Source of the DNA: Chromohalobacter canadensis | GTDB lineage: Bacteria > Pseudomonadota > Gammaproteobacteria > Pseudomonadales > Halomonadaceae | Assembly (NCBI RefSeq): GCF_029544075.1 | Contig: NZ_JAJQJH010000014.1 | Location: forward strand, 36,048 to 100,047 | Length of the DNA: 64,000 nt | Reading direction: 5' to 3' | In this document: positions 9,076 to 17,652 of the stretch, one piece after another | How the letters are laid out: each line of letters opens with the position of its first letter | Position numbering within the stretch: position 1 is the first letter of the stretch | Translations under genes and position numbers: made by a program | Notes under the pieces: model-generated | Told to the model about the DNA's origin: nothing | Seen by the model: the letters and a program-made list of their open reading frames with translations, nothing else | Databases searched by the model: none

Positions 9076-10989
9076 ATGACATCACAGGAACGTGTTCTGT
9101 CGCCGGCTGTGGCCATCGCAGACGACCCCGGCGCGCGGGGCTGCATCGACACGCCTTTTGCTTCCGCCAGGTACTGGCGGCATCACGCTCGCATTGAGCA
9201 GCGCGTCGTTGGCCAGCTGTTGCAGACCCTGCTCTACGAGGACGTGCTGCCCTATGAGGCCATCGCCGACCCGCAGCTCGGCGTCGCCGGCGCCACGCGC
9301 TTCTCCCTGACGCTGGGCCAGCGTCGCTATCGGGTGGGCGGCTGGCAGTGCCAAAGTTTTCGGCTGATTCGCCTTGAGCACGCCTCGCTGGTGGTCGAAG
9401 GCGATGAGGGCCGCGAGAACCCGGCGGGCACCCCAGCGCCAGTGAGCCTGCCTCGCTTCCTGGAGGATCTCGAGGCGGCGCTCAATGGTGGGGCGATTCA
9501 GCCGGGCTTCGTCGATGAACTGATGCAAACCCTGGTCAAGGATCTGCAGTCATCTGCCTGGCCGTTACCCGTCCACGAAACGCCGCAAACGCTGGGCGCC
9601 GATGCCCTGGAGCAGTACTTCACCGACGCGCACAGCTACCACCCTTGTTACAAGTCACGGCTCGGCTTCTCCCTGCGCGACAATCAGCGTTATGGGCCAG
9701 AGTTCGCCCAGCCGCTGCATGTGTGGTGGCTGGCCGTGCCGGTCCGCCTGGCGCACCAGGGGGCCGTCGATGGGGTGACGTCCGCCGACCGGAGCGCGGA
9801 GGACGCCGGGCCGCATGTGCAGGCGCGCCTGGCTGACTACCTCGCCAGGTACCGGCTGGCGCGCGACGAGGTCGTGCTGATGCCGGTGCATCCTTGGCAG
9901 TGGGAGAACGCGCTGGTGTCGGCGCTCTATCCAGAGCTTGCCAGTGGCGAAATCGTACTGCTTGGCGAGGGTGAGACGGCCTATACCGCGCAGCAGTCGA
10001 TTCGCACCCTGGCCCCGCAGGACACGCATCAGCCCTATCTCAAGCTGGCGATGAGCATCACCAATACCTCCAGCACCCGCATCCTGGCGCGTCACACCGT
10101 CACCAACGCGCCCATAATCACCCAGTGGCTCCAGCGCCTCATCGCGACCGACGAGACTGCCAGATCCGCGGGTTTCGTGATCCTCGGCGAGGTGGCCGGT
10201 GTGGCGTTGAATGAGCGTGCTTTCCCCAGCGCTCGCTACCACGACGTGTACGGCAAGGTCGGTGCCATCTGGCGGCAGAACGTCGGCGAGTTCCTGGCCG
10301 ACGGCGAACAGGCCGTGCCCTTCAACGGGCTGAGCCAGTTCACTCGCGACGCAGAGGGCGAGCCCGCCAGCCCCTTCATCGCGCCCTGGGTCGAACGCCA
10401 TGGGCTGGACGCCTGGAGCCGACAGCTGGTGCATGTCGCGACCCTGCCGATCATCCATCTGCTGTTCGCCGAGGGTGTGGGGATGGAGTCCCATGGACAG
10501 AACATCGTGGTCATCCATCGCGATGGTTGGCCGGTGCGGGTGGCGCTGAAGGATTTTCACGATGGTGTGCGTTTCAGTCCCTCGCACCTGGCGCGACCTG
10601 AGCTGGCGCCTGCCCTGGAGCCCGTACCCGAGCGCCATGCCGCCCTCAACCGCAATTCCTTCATCGTCACCGACGACCCGCACGCGGTTCGCGACTATTC
10701 CTGCGACGCCTTCTTCTTCATCGCCCTGGCGGAGATGGCGATCTTCCTGCAGCGGCATTTCGGCCTGGATGAGTCACGGTTCTGGGCCATGGCGGCAGCG
10801 GAGATCAAAGCCTACCAGCGCGCTCACCCCCAGCACGGCGAGCGCTACCGTTGCTTCGACGTCTTTGCCTCTTGGTGGGAGGTGGAAGCCCTGACCCGGC
10901 GTCGCCTGTTCGGTGACGACGATCCCCAGGTCAAGCACGTCCCCAACCCGCTGGCGGCCTTCGCGCCCGGCAAGGAGGCGGCATGCTGA
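9076..10989 (+). CDS. acsC: NIS siderophore synthetase, IucA/IucC family (AcsC/SbnF-like)
   Basis: A 637-residue IucA/IucC synthetase. It shows MPVHPWQWENAL, SIRTLAPQDTHQPYLKLAM (the SxxT and K-x-A-x-S-I-T-N nucleotide-binding strands), then GMESHGQNIVV and VALKDFHDGVRF in the C-terminal part. AGGAG about nine bases upstream supports ATG 9076. It is one of three synthetases in the operon; each should make one amide or ester bond of the final molecule. Which bond cannot be decided by reading alone. The stop overlaps the ATG of the aldolase gene (ATGCTGA). Confidence 0.85.
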   Translation: MTSQERVLSPAVAIADDPGARGCIDTPFASARYWRHHARIEQRVVGQLLQTLLYEDVLPYEAIADPQLGVAGATRFSLTLGQRRYRVGGWQCQSFRLIRLEHASLVVEGDEGRENPAGTPAPVSLPRFLEDLEAALNGGAIQPGFVDELMQTLVKDLQSSAWPLPVHETPQTLGADALEQYFTDAHSYHPCYKSRLGFSLRDNQRYGPEFAQPLHVWWLAVPVRLAHQGAVDGVTSADRSAEDAGPHVQARLADYLARYRLARDEVVLMPVHPWQWENALVSALYPELASGEIVLLGEGETAYTAQQSIRTLAPQDTHQPYLKLAMSITNTSSTRILARHTVTNAPIITQWLQRLIATDETARSAGFVILGEVAGVALNERAFPSARYHDVYGKVGAIWRQNVGEFLADGEQAVPFNGLSQFTRDAEGEPASPFIAPWVERHGLDAWSRQLVHVATLPIIHLLFAEGVGMESHGQNIVVIHRDGWPVRVALKDFHDGVRFSPSHLARPELAPALEPVPERHAALNRNSFIVTDDPHAVRDYSCDAFFFIALAEMAIFLQRHFGLDESRFWAMAAAEIKAYQRAHPQHGERYRCFDVFASWWEVEALTRRRLFGDDDPQVKHVPNPLAAFAPGKEAAC

Positions 10990-11789
10990 GGACCAACCAG
11001 CTTAAGTGGGCACTGGCCGAGGGCCGTGAGGTCCATGGGGTTATCGCCTCGCTGCCCGTGGCCGCCTCCATCGAACTGATTGCAGAGGCGGGTTTCGACT
11101 TCGTGGTGATCGACACCGAGCATGTGCTGATCAACCCGGAAACCGTCGAGCACATGATTCGCACCGCCGAGAGCTACCGGCTGACGCCCCTGGTACGGGT
11201 GGCGGATGCCGACCCCAAGGCCCTGCTACGACTGCTCGATGGCGGCGCCCAGGGAATTGTACTGCCCAACGTGGAAGACCCCGAGACCCTCGAGCGTGCC
11301 GTAGCCGCCTGCAAGTACGCCCCGGAGGGCAAGCGCAGTCTCAATGCCGGGCGGCCCGGCGCCTTCGGCAAGACCTCGCTGGCGGACTACGTCGTCGAGG
11401 CCAACCGGGAGATCATGGTGGTCGCCATGATCGAGAGCCGCCGCGGCGTGGCGGGGATCGAAGCGATCTGTGCGGTGCCGGGCCTCGACATGGTGCTGGA
11501 AGGGGCGGCGGACCTGTCCCAGTCGCTGGGCGTGACCTGGCAGCCCGGACACCCCGACGTCGTTCAGGCGCTGGAGGCGGTTCAGGGCACCGCCAGCGAG
11601 CACCACATTCCCTATTGCGCCTTCCTGCGCGATCCGGCGGCCAAGGCCCGGTGGCGGGCGCAGGGCGTCAGCACCTTCATGCTGGGCGACGAGCGAGGCA
11701 TCGCCTTTCGTGCTCTGCAGCAGGCGCTCGGCGACGCCCGGACGCTAGAAAGTAGCGAGGCCCCACCGTCAGGAGGACACCGACAGTGA
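10983..11789 (+). CDS. acsB: HpcH/HpaI-family aldolase-like protein (AcsB/SbnG-like)
   Basis: A 268-residue TIM-barrel protein of the HpcH/HpaI class II aldolase family. Conserved segments are FDFVVIDTEH (metal/substrate strand), GGAQGIVLPNVED, AMIESRRGVAGIEAI (metal-binding Glu) and a variant VLEGAADLSQSLG where classical aldolases have GP-x-DLS. The staphyloferrin B homologue SbnG is a citrate synthase that feeds siderophore assembly. A similar job, condensing oxaloacetate and acetyl-CoA, is inferred here. Translational overlap with genes on both sides (ATGCTGA before, GTGA after) binds it tightly to the synthetase operon. Confidence 0.8.
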   Translation: MLRTNQLKWALAEGREVHGVIASLPVAASIELIAEAGFDFVVIDTEHVLINPETVEHMIRTAESYRLTPLVRVADADPKALLRLLDGGAQGIVLPNVEDPETLERAVAACKYAPEGKRSLNAGRPGAFGKTSLADYVVEANREIMVVAMIESRRGVAGIEAICAVPGLDMVLEGAADLSQSLGVTWQPGHPDVVQALEAVQGTASEHHIPYCAFLRDPAAKARWRAQGVSTFMLGDERGIAFRALQQALGDARTLESSEAPPSGGHRQ

Positions 11790-13813
11790 ATTTTTCCTTT
11801 CCTTCGAATCGGGCAGGCGAGGATGCCTCGCTCGACAGTACCTACATAGGCAGTACCGATATCGACAGAACCGACACGGTGATGGAGTGCACGACCATGG
11901 ACTCTCTCGATGCCAAGCAATACGCCCAGGCGCAGATCATGCAGTCGTTGGTGGACGGCCTGCTGGTCGAGGGCCTGCTGGATAGCCTGGGCGCGGCCTG
12001 GCTGAGTGCCGCCGAGGCCGATGATGGGCTCACCCGCCTTGCGGCGTTCCAGGCGCATTTGTTTCAAGTTCATTGCGGCACCCTTTCGCAGCGGTTCTGG
12101 CACTGGCCGCAGGATCGGCATCACAGCGTGGTCATGCTCTTGCGGCCCGGCATCGCCCAGGCGTGGGAGAAGGTGCCGGAGACCCCGGTGATCGTGAGGT
12201 ATCACAAGAGCGGGGAGTGGGCGTCGCTCGACCCCGTCGCCTTCATGCGCCGCGTCTTCGGCGTCATGTCGCAAGACGACGAATCGACCCTAGGGCAGGG
12301 ACAGCAAGTGTTTCTCCGGGCACTTGCCGACAGCTGCTGGCAGGCGGAAAGCTCCGTGGCACACCGGGTGGAAACGCGTGACCTGCTGGCTCGCGATACG
12401 GCCAAGCATTTTGCGATCATGGAACAGTGGGCATCGTTGCTCGACCGGCCCTTTCACCCTACGGCGAAGGCCAAGCAGGGGCTCAGCGAGAGCGAATATC
12501 GTGCCTACATGGCCGAGTTCAATGCCCTCATCACGCTGCGCTGGGTCGCGATGGCCCGTGACCGGGTGATGACCGGCGACGGCGTCGACGAGGCTTGCCC
12601 CGAGCCGGTGCGGTGGCTCGCCGGTGACGAGGGCCGCCGGGTGCTCGAGCAGGAGATGGCCTCGCGAGGGCTGGCCCGGACCCACGTCGCCATCCCCGTG
12701 CATCCCTGGCAGCATGAGCATGCGTTGCTCCACTGGCTGGAAGCGGCCTTCGCGGCGGGAGACTGTGTCACGCTGGAGACGCTCACCGAACCCTGGCTTG
12801 CGACCTCTTCACTGCGCTCGTTGGCCCCGACCACGGCGAGTCCGCATTTTCTGAAACTGCCGATGGCCATCCATTCGCTGGGCGCCTCGCGCTACCTGCC
12901 GGCAGTCAAGATGCTCAATGGCGACCTCAGTGCCCGCCTGCTTCACCAGGCTAGGGAAAAAGACCCCCGGCTCGCCGAGGCGCTTTACCTGTGCGACGAG
13001 AGCAAGTGGTGGGCTTACATGCCGAAGGAGGCGACGCTGTTCGACGAAGCCCCACGGCATCTGTCCGCCATGGTGCGCAGTTATCCCGATGCGTTGCTGG
13101 CAGACCCGGACGTGCGTCTGGTGCCCATGGCCACCCTGGGGACGCCGCTGCCGGGTGGCGAGCACCACCTGTTCGACGACTGGCTGGCGCAGCGCGGGAT
13201 GGCGGCCAGCGCCGCCTCGGTGCAGGCACTCTTCGGCGAGCTGTGCGACACCTTCTTCGACATCAACCTGCGCATGTTCCGGCTCGGAATGCTGGCGGAA
13301 GTGCATGGCCAGAATGCGGTACTGGTCTTCAAGAAGGGGCAGTGTCACGGCCTGCTGCTACGTGACCACGACTCGTTGAGGATCAACGTCGCGCGTCTCG
13401 AGCAGCACGGCATGCAGGACCCGTGCTACTGCATCAAGCCCGGCCACGCCAACACCCTTTATCACGACAGCCTCGAGGCCTTGCTATTCTGGCTGCAGAC
13501 GCTGGCGATCCAGGTCAACCTGCGCGCAATCATCGACACACTGGGGGATCACTACGGTGTTTCGAGTCATGAGCTGTGGAGGCAAATGGCGGCGTGCCTA
13601 GCGGCTGTGATCGATACGGTTCCCTTCGATGCTCGCGATCGCGCCATGTTCAATGAGCAGCTCTTCGAGAGCCCACAGTGGCCCTATAAGCGTCTCATCG
13701 CGCCGATCATCGAGCGTGCCGGCGGGCCGGGCAGCATGCCCTTTGCCAGTAGCTCGACCTGTAATCCCTTCATGCGCCTCGGCCTGCCCACCGAGACGCT
13801 GATCGAGGCCTGA
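11786..13813 (+). CDS. acsA: NIS siderophore synthetase, IucA/IucC family (AcsA/SbnC-like)
   Basis: A 675-residue IucA/IucC synthetase, the last gene of the operon. Motifs are IPVHPWQHEHALL, SSLRSLAPTTASPHFLKLPM, LAEVHGQNAVLVF and LLLRDHDSLRI. The start is GTG at 11786, overlapping the preceding stop (GTGA) and preceded by a perfect AGGAGG with nine-base spacing. Internal ATGs 32 and 37 codons later lack such a site. The N-terminal 40 residues are polar with many D, S and T and are not family-conserved. In achromobactin the homologue is one of the synthetases joining 2-oxoglutarate or amine units; the exact role here is open. A rho-independent terminator follows. Confidence 0.85.
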   Translation: MNFSFPSNRAGEDASLDSTYIGSTDIDRTDTVMECTTMDSLDAKQYAQAQIMQSLVDGLLVEGLLDSLGAAWLSAAEADDGLTRLAAFQAHLFQVHCGTLSQRFWHWPQDRHHSVVMLLRPGIAQAWEKVPETPVIVRYHKSGEWASLDPVAFMRRVFGVMSQDDESTLGQGQQVFLRALADSCWQAESSVAHRVETRDLLARDTAKHFAIMEQWASLLDRPFHPTAKAKQGLSESEYRAYMAEFNALITLRWVAMARDRVMTGDGVDEACPEPVRWLAGDEGRRVLEQEMASRGLARTHVAIPVHPWQHEHALLHWLEAAFAAGDCVTLETLTEPWLATSSLRSLAPTTASPHFLKLPMAIHSLGASRYLPAVKMLNGDLSARLLHQAREKDPRLAEALYLCDESKWWAYMPKEATLFDEAPRHLSAMVRSYPDALLADPDVRLVPMATLGTPLPGGEHHLFDDWLAQRGMAASAASVQALFGELCDTFFDINLRMFRLGMLAEVHGQNAVLVFKKGQCHGLLLRDHDSLRINVARLEQHGMQDPCYCIKPGHANTLYHDSLEALLFWLQTLAIQVNLRAIIDTLGDHYGVSSHELWRQMAACLAAVIDTVPFDARDRAMFNEQLFESPQWPYKRLIAPIIERAGGPGSMPFASSSTCNPFMRLGLPTETLIEA

Positions 13814-13835
13814 GGCGGACAGCAACCGACGACGA

Positions 13836-13866
13836 ACACCGCCCGAGATCGCCTTGGCGGTGTTTT
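13836..13866 (+). terminator. Rho-independent terminator after acsA
   Basis: An eight-base stem, ACACCGCC (13836-13843) with GGCGGTGT (13856-13863), followed by a short T run. It ends the rightward acs operon just before the convergent rraA-like gene. Confidence 0.75.
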
Positions 13867-13899
13867 CGTGTGGGCGGTGTTTTTACGGGAGAAGCGCGC

Positions 13900-14523
13900 T
13901 TAGCGAAACCATTCGGGGAACTCGGCTGCCAGTGCGTTACGCTTTTCCGCCTCTCGGGCCTGTTTGGCCTCGGCGGCGTCAGCCAGGGTATCGGCATGAT
14001 GCACCGGGATGACGAAGAGCCCGTCGTCGTCACCGACGACCAGGTCGCCCGGGCTGATCGCGGTGCCGTCGATGGCGACGGGTGTGTTGATCTCGCCTTC
14101 CAGCTCCAGCGCTCGTGTGGTCAGGGGGCTGGTCGTTCGTGCATAGGTGGGCAGGTCCAGCCTGCATAGAGCATCCCGGTCGGTGATGGCACCGTTGGTG
14201 ACGATGCCTGCGAGCTGCTTGCGCAGTGCCGCGTAGGCGCGAAATTCACCCCAGCAGGCACGCCGCTGGTCACCGGACACGTCGATCACCAGCACGTCGC
14301 CCGGGCAGGCCATCTTTAGCGCCTCACGGATGATGCTGCCGTCGAGGTGGGGAATCCTGACCGTCAGCGCCGTTCCCAGCAGCCTCACCGGGCGCTTCAG
14401 CGGCGAGAGCGAGGTGATGGCGCCGAAGTCGGTGATATGGCCAAGGGTGGATGTGGCAAGCGTTTGGTAACGTTGCCGTTGCTGTGCCGTGAAGGGGTCC
14501 TGTCGAGGGGCGATATGGAACAT
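13900..14523 (-). CDS. RraA/HMG-aldolase-like protein in the siderophore operon
   Basis: 207 residues from ATG 14523 (MFHIAPRQDP), with AAGG eight bases upstream; the same frame stays open far upstream through cbrC, so the start is chosen by family length. RraA-fold features are the N-terminal I-x-DFG strand, the CPGDVLVIDVSGD loop and GIVTNGAITDRDAL. Catalytic members (4-hydroxy-4-methyl-2-oxoglutarate aldolase/oxaloacetate decarboxylase) carry an Arg-Asp pair in that last motif. Here the Arg position is Thr114, with Asp115 kept. It is the last gene of the leftward MFS-cbrABC unit, 53 bases after cbrC. A link to oxoacid supply for the siderophore is inference. Confidence 0.7.
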   Translation of the reverse strand: MFHIAPRQDPFTAQQRQRYQTLATSTLGHITDFGAITSLSPLKRPVRLLGTALTVRIPHLDGSIIREALKMACPGDVLVIDVSGDQRRACWGEFRAYAALRKQLAGIVTNGAITDRDALCRLDLPTYARTTSPLTTRALELEGEINTPVAIDGTAISPGDLVVGDDDGLFVIPVHHADTLADAAEAKQAREAEKRNALAAEFPEWFR

Positions 14524-14576
14524 GGAGATTGCCTTGAGTGTAATGACACACAATGAAAGGGAACAAGCGCGGGCCG

Positions 14577-15623
14577 TCATTGACGGTGGTAGCGCGTCCG
14601 ATGCAACAGGTAGACGAAGAAGGGCGCGCCGACCCCTGAGACGAAGATGCCGGCGGGCAGGTCCTTGGGCAGGAAAGCCACGCGGCCCAGCAGGTCGGCG
14701 TAGAGCACGATCAGGGCCCCGACCAGGGCGGTGACGGGCACCAGCCGGGTAAATCCCCGGCCCACTAGGCGGGCGGCGATATGCGGGGCGATCAGGCCCA
14801 CGAAACTGAGCCCCCCGGCGAAGGCCACCGCCGCTCCCGCCAGCGCCACGCTGCAGGCCATCAGTACCAGCCGGCTTTGCAACACGTTCACGCCCAGCCC
14901 CTGGGCCACCGAATCCCCCAGCGCCATGGCATCCATGTGGCGTGCCAAGGTGAGGCACAGCGGAACGGCGACCAGCAGCCACGGCAGCATGCCGAAGACA
15001 TCTTGCCACTGGGCGGCGTAGAGGCTTCCGGTCAACCACACATAGGCGACCATGGCGGCGGCATCGTCGCTGATCACGATCAACAGGGTGGTCACGGCCC
15101 CCATGGCCGCGGAGAGCCCGATGCCGACCAGCACCATACGTGAGGGCGTGATGCCACGCTTCCAGGCCAGCGAGAATACCAGTACCGCGGAAAGCAGCGC
15201 GCCGAGCAGTGCGGCGGCCGGCAGCCAATGGATACTCAGGCCGGTACCGAACAGTGCCAGGAAGGTCACGGCGGCCATGGCGGCGCCGCTGGTGATGCCG
15301 ATGACGTCCGGAGAGGCCAGCGGGTTGCGCACGATGCCTTGAAGGATGGCGCCGGCCACGGCCAGGGCCGCACCCACCAACACGGCAAGCAGGATACGCG
15401 GCAGACGCAGTTCCCAGACGATGAAGGTGATGTCGCTGTTCTGCGGCGCGGCCAGCGCGTGCACCACCTGGTCGAACGAGGTGGGGAAGCTGCCCAGGCT
15501 CAGTGACAGCCCCATGCTGGCCAGCAGTACCAGAGCGAGCAGGGCACTGAGGAGTACCGGGCGGGTCGTGTGGCTGGCGGCGGTGTCGTTGCCTTGCTGT
15601 GGCAGGGAGGCGGAATGCGTCAT
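14577..15623 (-). CDS. cbrC: Ferric-siderophore ABC permease, FecCD family (CbrC-like)
   Basis: A 348-residue inner-membrane permease with about nine to ten hydrophobic helices. Family motifs are LPRILLAVLVGAALAVAGAI, NPLASPDVIG and GLSFVGLIAPHIAARLVG (the cytoplasmic loop contacting the ATPase). It forms the import channel with cbrB. Only two bases separate it from the cbrB stop, so the pair is co-translated. The first 20 residues are a polar cytoplasmic leader. Confidence 0.85.
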   Translation of the reverse strand: MTHSASLPQQGNDTAASHTTRPVLLSALLALVLLASMGLSLSLGSFPTSFDQVVHALAAPQNSDITFIVWELRLPRILLAVLVGAALAVAGAILQGIVRNPLASPDVIGITSGAAMAAVTFLALFGTGLSIHWLPAAALLGALLSAVLVFSLAWKRGITPSRMVLVGIGLSAAMGAVTTLLIVISDDAAAMVAYVWLTGSLYAAQWQDVFGMLPWLLVAVPLCLTLARHMDAMALGDSVAQGLGVNVLQSRLVLMACSVALAGAAVAFAGGLSFVGLIAPHIAARLVGRGFTRLVPVTALVGALIVLYADLLGRVAFLPKDLPAGIFVSGVGAPFFVYLLHRTRYHRQ

Positions 15624-15625
15624 GG

Positions 15626-16624
15626 TCAGATCTGCTTCCTGCGCGCCAGGTAGATGAAGAAGGGGGTGCCGATCAGGGCGGTCATCACCCCTACCGGGAC
15701 ATCCTGAGGTGGCATCAGAAAGCGCGAGGCCACATCGGCCAGCAACAAAAGGCTTGCTCCCAGCAGGGCACAGGCCGGCAGTAGCCAGCGATGGTCGACG
15801 CCGAAGAGGCCCCGCGCCATGTGCGGCACGATGAGACCGACGAAACCGATCATGCCAGCGAGCGCGACCGAACTGCCGGCGAGCAGGATCACCACCAGAC
15901 CAAGCAGTAGCTTGATGGTGCCGGCGCGCATGCCCAAACCTTTGACCATGTCATCGCCTAGCATCAAGGCATTGGCGTGGCGGACCAGCAGCGTGCACAG
16001 CAGCAGGGCGATGCCGAAGAGCGGCAGCAGAGGTACCACTACCGATAGCTCGCGCCCCGACACGGAACCGGCCAGCCAGTACAGCACGCTTTCGAAGCTC
16101 TGTTGGTCGACGATCAGCAGGCCTTGGCTAAACGAGACGAACATGGCCGTGACGGCCACGCCTGCCAGCACGACCCGCAACGACGAAAGCTCCCCCTGGC
16201 GACCGCGACTCAGGATGACTACCAGGCAGGCCGCTACCAGGGCGCCCAGCAGCGCCGCCCAGACGTACTCGGCCGGAGTATGCAGGGGCAGCAGCGAGAC
16301 TGCGACCACTACGAAGAACATCGCCCCGGCGTTGATCCCCAGGATGCCTGGAGAGGCGAGGGGGTTGCGGGTCATGGTCTGCATCAGAGCGCCGGCGATG
16401 GCCAGGCTCGCGCCGACCAAGGCGGCAATGACAGCGCGTGGCAGGCGCTCCGTGACAATGATGATATGCGCGACCCGAGCGGGGTCGTATTGCACCAGGG
16501 CTTGAACGAAGGTCGGCGGGGCGATATCCGTGGTGCCCAGCATGACGCTTGCCGCGAAGGCCGTCGCGACCAGTACCAGGCCCAGCAAGAGCCCCGCAAT
16601 TCGGGAAGCACGATGATTCAGCAT
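15626..16624 (-). CDS. cbrB: Ferric-siderophore ABC permease, FecCD family (CbrB-like)
   Basis: A 332-residue permease, partner of cbrC. It shows LPRAVIAALVGASLAIAGAL, NPLASPGILGINAGA and GMIGFVGLIVPHMARGLFG, the standard FecCD signatures. The start overlaps the cbrA stop by seven bases. Together with cbrA, cbrC and the distant ATPase at 4703-5554 it would import the ferric carboxylate siderophore. Confidence 0.85.
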   Translation of the reverse strand: MLNHRASRIAGLLLGLVLVATAFAASVMLGTTDIAPPTFVQALVQYDPARVAHIIIVTERLPRAVIAALVGASLAIAGALMQTMTRNPLASPGILGINAGAMFFVVVAVSLLPLHTPAEYVWAALLGALVAACLVVILSRGRQGELSSLRVVLAGVAVTAMFVSFSQGLLIVDQQSFESVLYWLAGSVSGRELSVVVPLLPLFGIALLLCTLLVRHANALMLGDDMVKGLGMRAGTIKLLLGLVVILLAGSSVALAGMIGFVGLIVPHMARGLFGVDHRWLLPACALLGASLLLLADVASRFLMPPQDVPVGVMTALIGTPFFIYLARRKQI

Positions 16625-17652
16625 GCGCTCGACTCCTCGTCGTGGGCGCGAGACTTCGTGGACGTTCCCTCGGTGCAGGTAGCGGCGGGCGTCGTGGGAT
16701 CACCAGGATCATCCAGCCCGTAATGGGCGTATAGATCATCCAGCATGGCATTGGCGGCCAGGATGCCCCCGCCCATGATCCAGTCCACTGGGTCCACCTC
16801 GAAGACACGGTCGTCTTGCACGGCATCCAGTCGTTTCCAGAGAGGATGGGAGATCCAGTGCCGATAGTTGCGCATGATGGCTGGATCGTTAGGTTCCAGG
16901 AGCACGAAGATCACGTCGGCATTCATGACCGGGATGTTTTCCTCACTGGTCAGCTTCATCCCCCAGTCCTGGTCGTGCAGGGAACTGGGTTGCTCGAAAC
17001 CCAGCTCATTCAGGATGGAACCGGCGAAGCCCGTGGAGTAGATGCGTACATGGTCGCTCTTGAAGCGAACCACGGCGGCCTTTTGCGGCCAGGCGTCGCC
17101 CAGCGTGTCGGCGATTTTTTGGCGGAAGTCCGCCACGCGTGCGTCCCAGTTCCGCAACAGCTCGCGGGCGCGGGCTTCTCGTCCCGTGGCTTCGGCGATC
17201 AGTCTCAGGGTAGCCTTGAAGTCGAAGACGGTGTCTGTAGCGACCGTCGGCGCGATTTTTTCCAGCAGTGGCCGAACCCGCTCGTGGCGAAAGCGCGTGG
17301 CCACGATCAGGTCGGGTTTCAGCCAGGCGACCTTCTCCAGGTTGGGTTGGGTCTCCAGGCCGACGTGTTCCACGCCGTCGAGGGCATCACGCAAGTAGCG
17401 ATACATGGGTTTTTCCAGCCAGGAGTCGACGACGCCGACTGGCGTGATGCCCAGTGCCACTGCGCTGTCCGTCGCGCCCTGGTAGAGGGTGACGATGCGC
17501 TGCGCCGTGGCGGGAACGTGGGTGTCGCCGAACGCATTAGTGACGCTGCGCATGTCCTGGCCGTCGGCGGCGAGGGCGGTGGCCGCCCAGGGCATGAGGG
17601 ATACCAGCAGCGCGGCCAGACACAGTCGCCGGGTTCGGGTGTGAGGTTTCAT
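16618..17652 (-). CDS. cbrA: Periplasmic ferric-siderophore binding protein (CbrA/FecB-like)
   Basis: A 344-residue binding protein with a signal peptide (LCLAALLVSLMPWAATALA). It has the helical-backbone class III fold: VTLYQGATDSAVALGITPVGV, then LKPDLIVATRFRHE, and GFEQPSS in the C-lobe. Start ATG 17652 overlaps the MFS stop (ATGA); the reading frame is open for another kilobase upstream, but that part lies inside the MFS gene and is spurious. The C-terminal tail after about residue 315 is polar and not family-conserved. It would capture the ferric siderophore delivered by the TonB receptor. Confidence 0.85.
   Translation of the reverse strand: MKPHTRTRRLCLAALLVSLMPWAATALAADGQDMRSVTNAFGDTHVPATAQRIVTLYQGATDSAVALGITPVGVVDSWLEKPMYRYLRDALDGVEHVGLETQPNLEKVAWLKPDLIVATRFRHERVRPLLEKIAPTVATDTVFDFKATLRLIAEATGREARARELLRNWDARVADFRQKIADTLGDAWPQKAAVVRFKSDHVRIYSTGFAGSILNELGFEQPSSLHDQDWGMKLTSEENIPVMNADVIFVLLEPNDPAIMRNYRHWISHPLWKRLDAVQDDRVFEVDPVDWIMGGGILAANAMLDDLYAHYGLDDPGDPTTPAATCTEGTSTKSRAHDEESSAC

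Noticed and set aside
13900..15228. A single 442-residue protein spanning cbrC and the RraA-like gene
   Set aside because: Only the last 207 residues match a family; the rest is out of frame with the FecCD permease encoded there.
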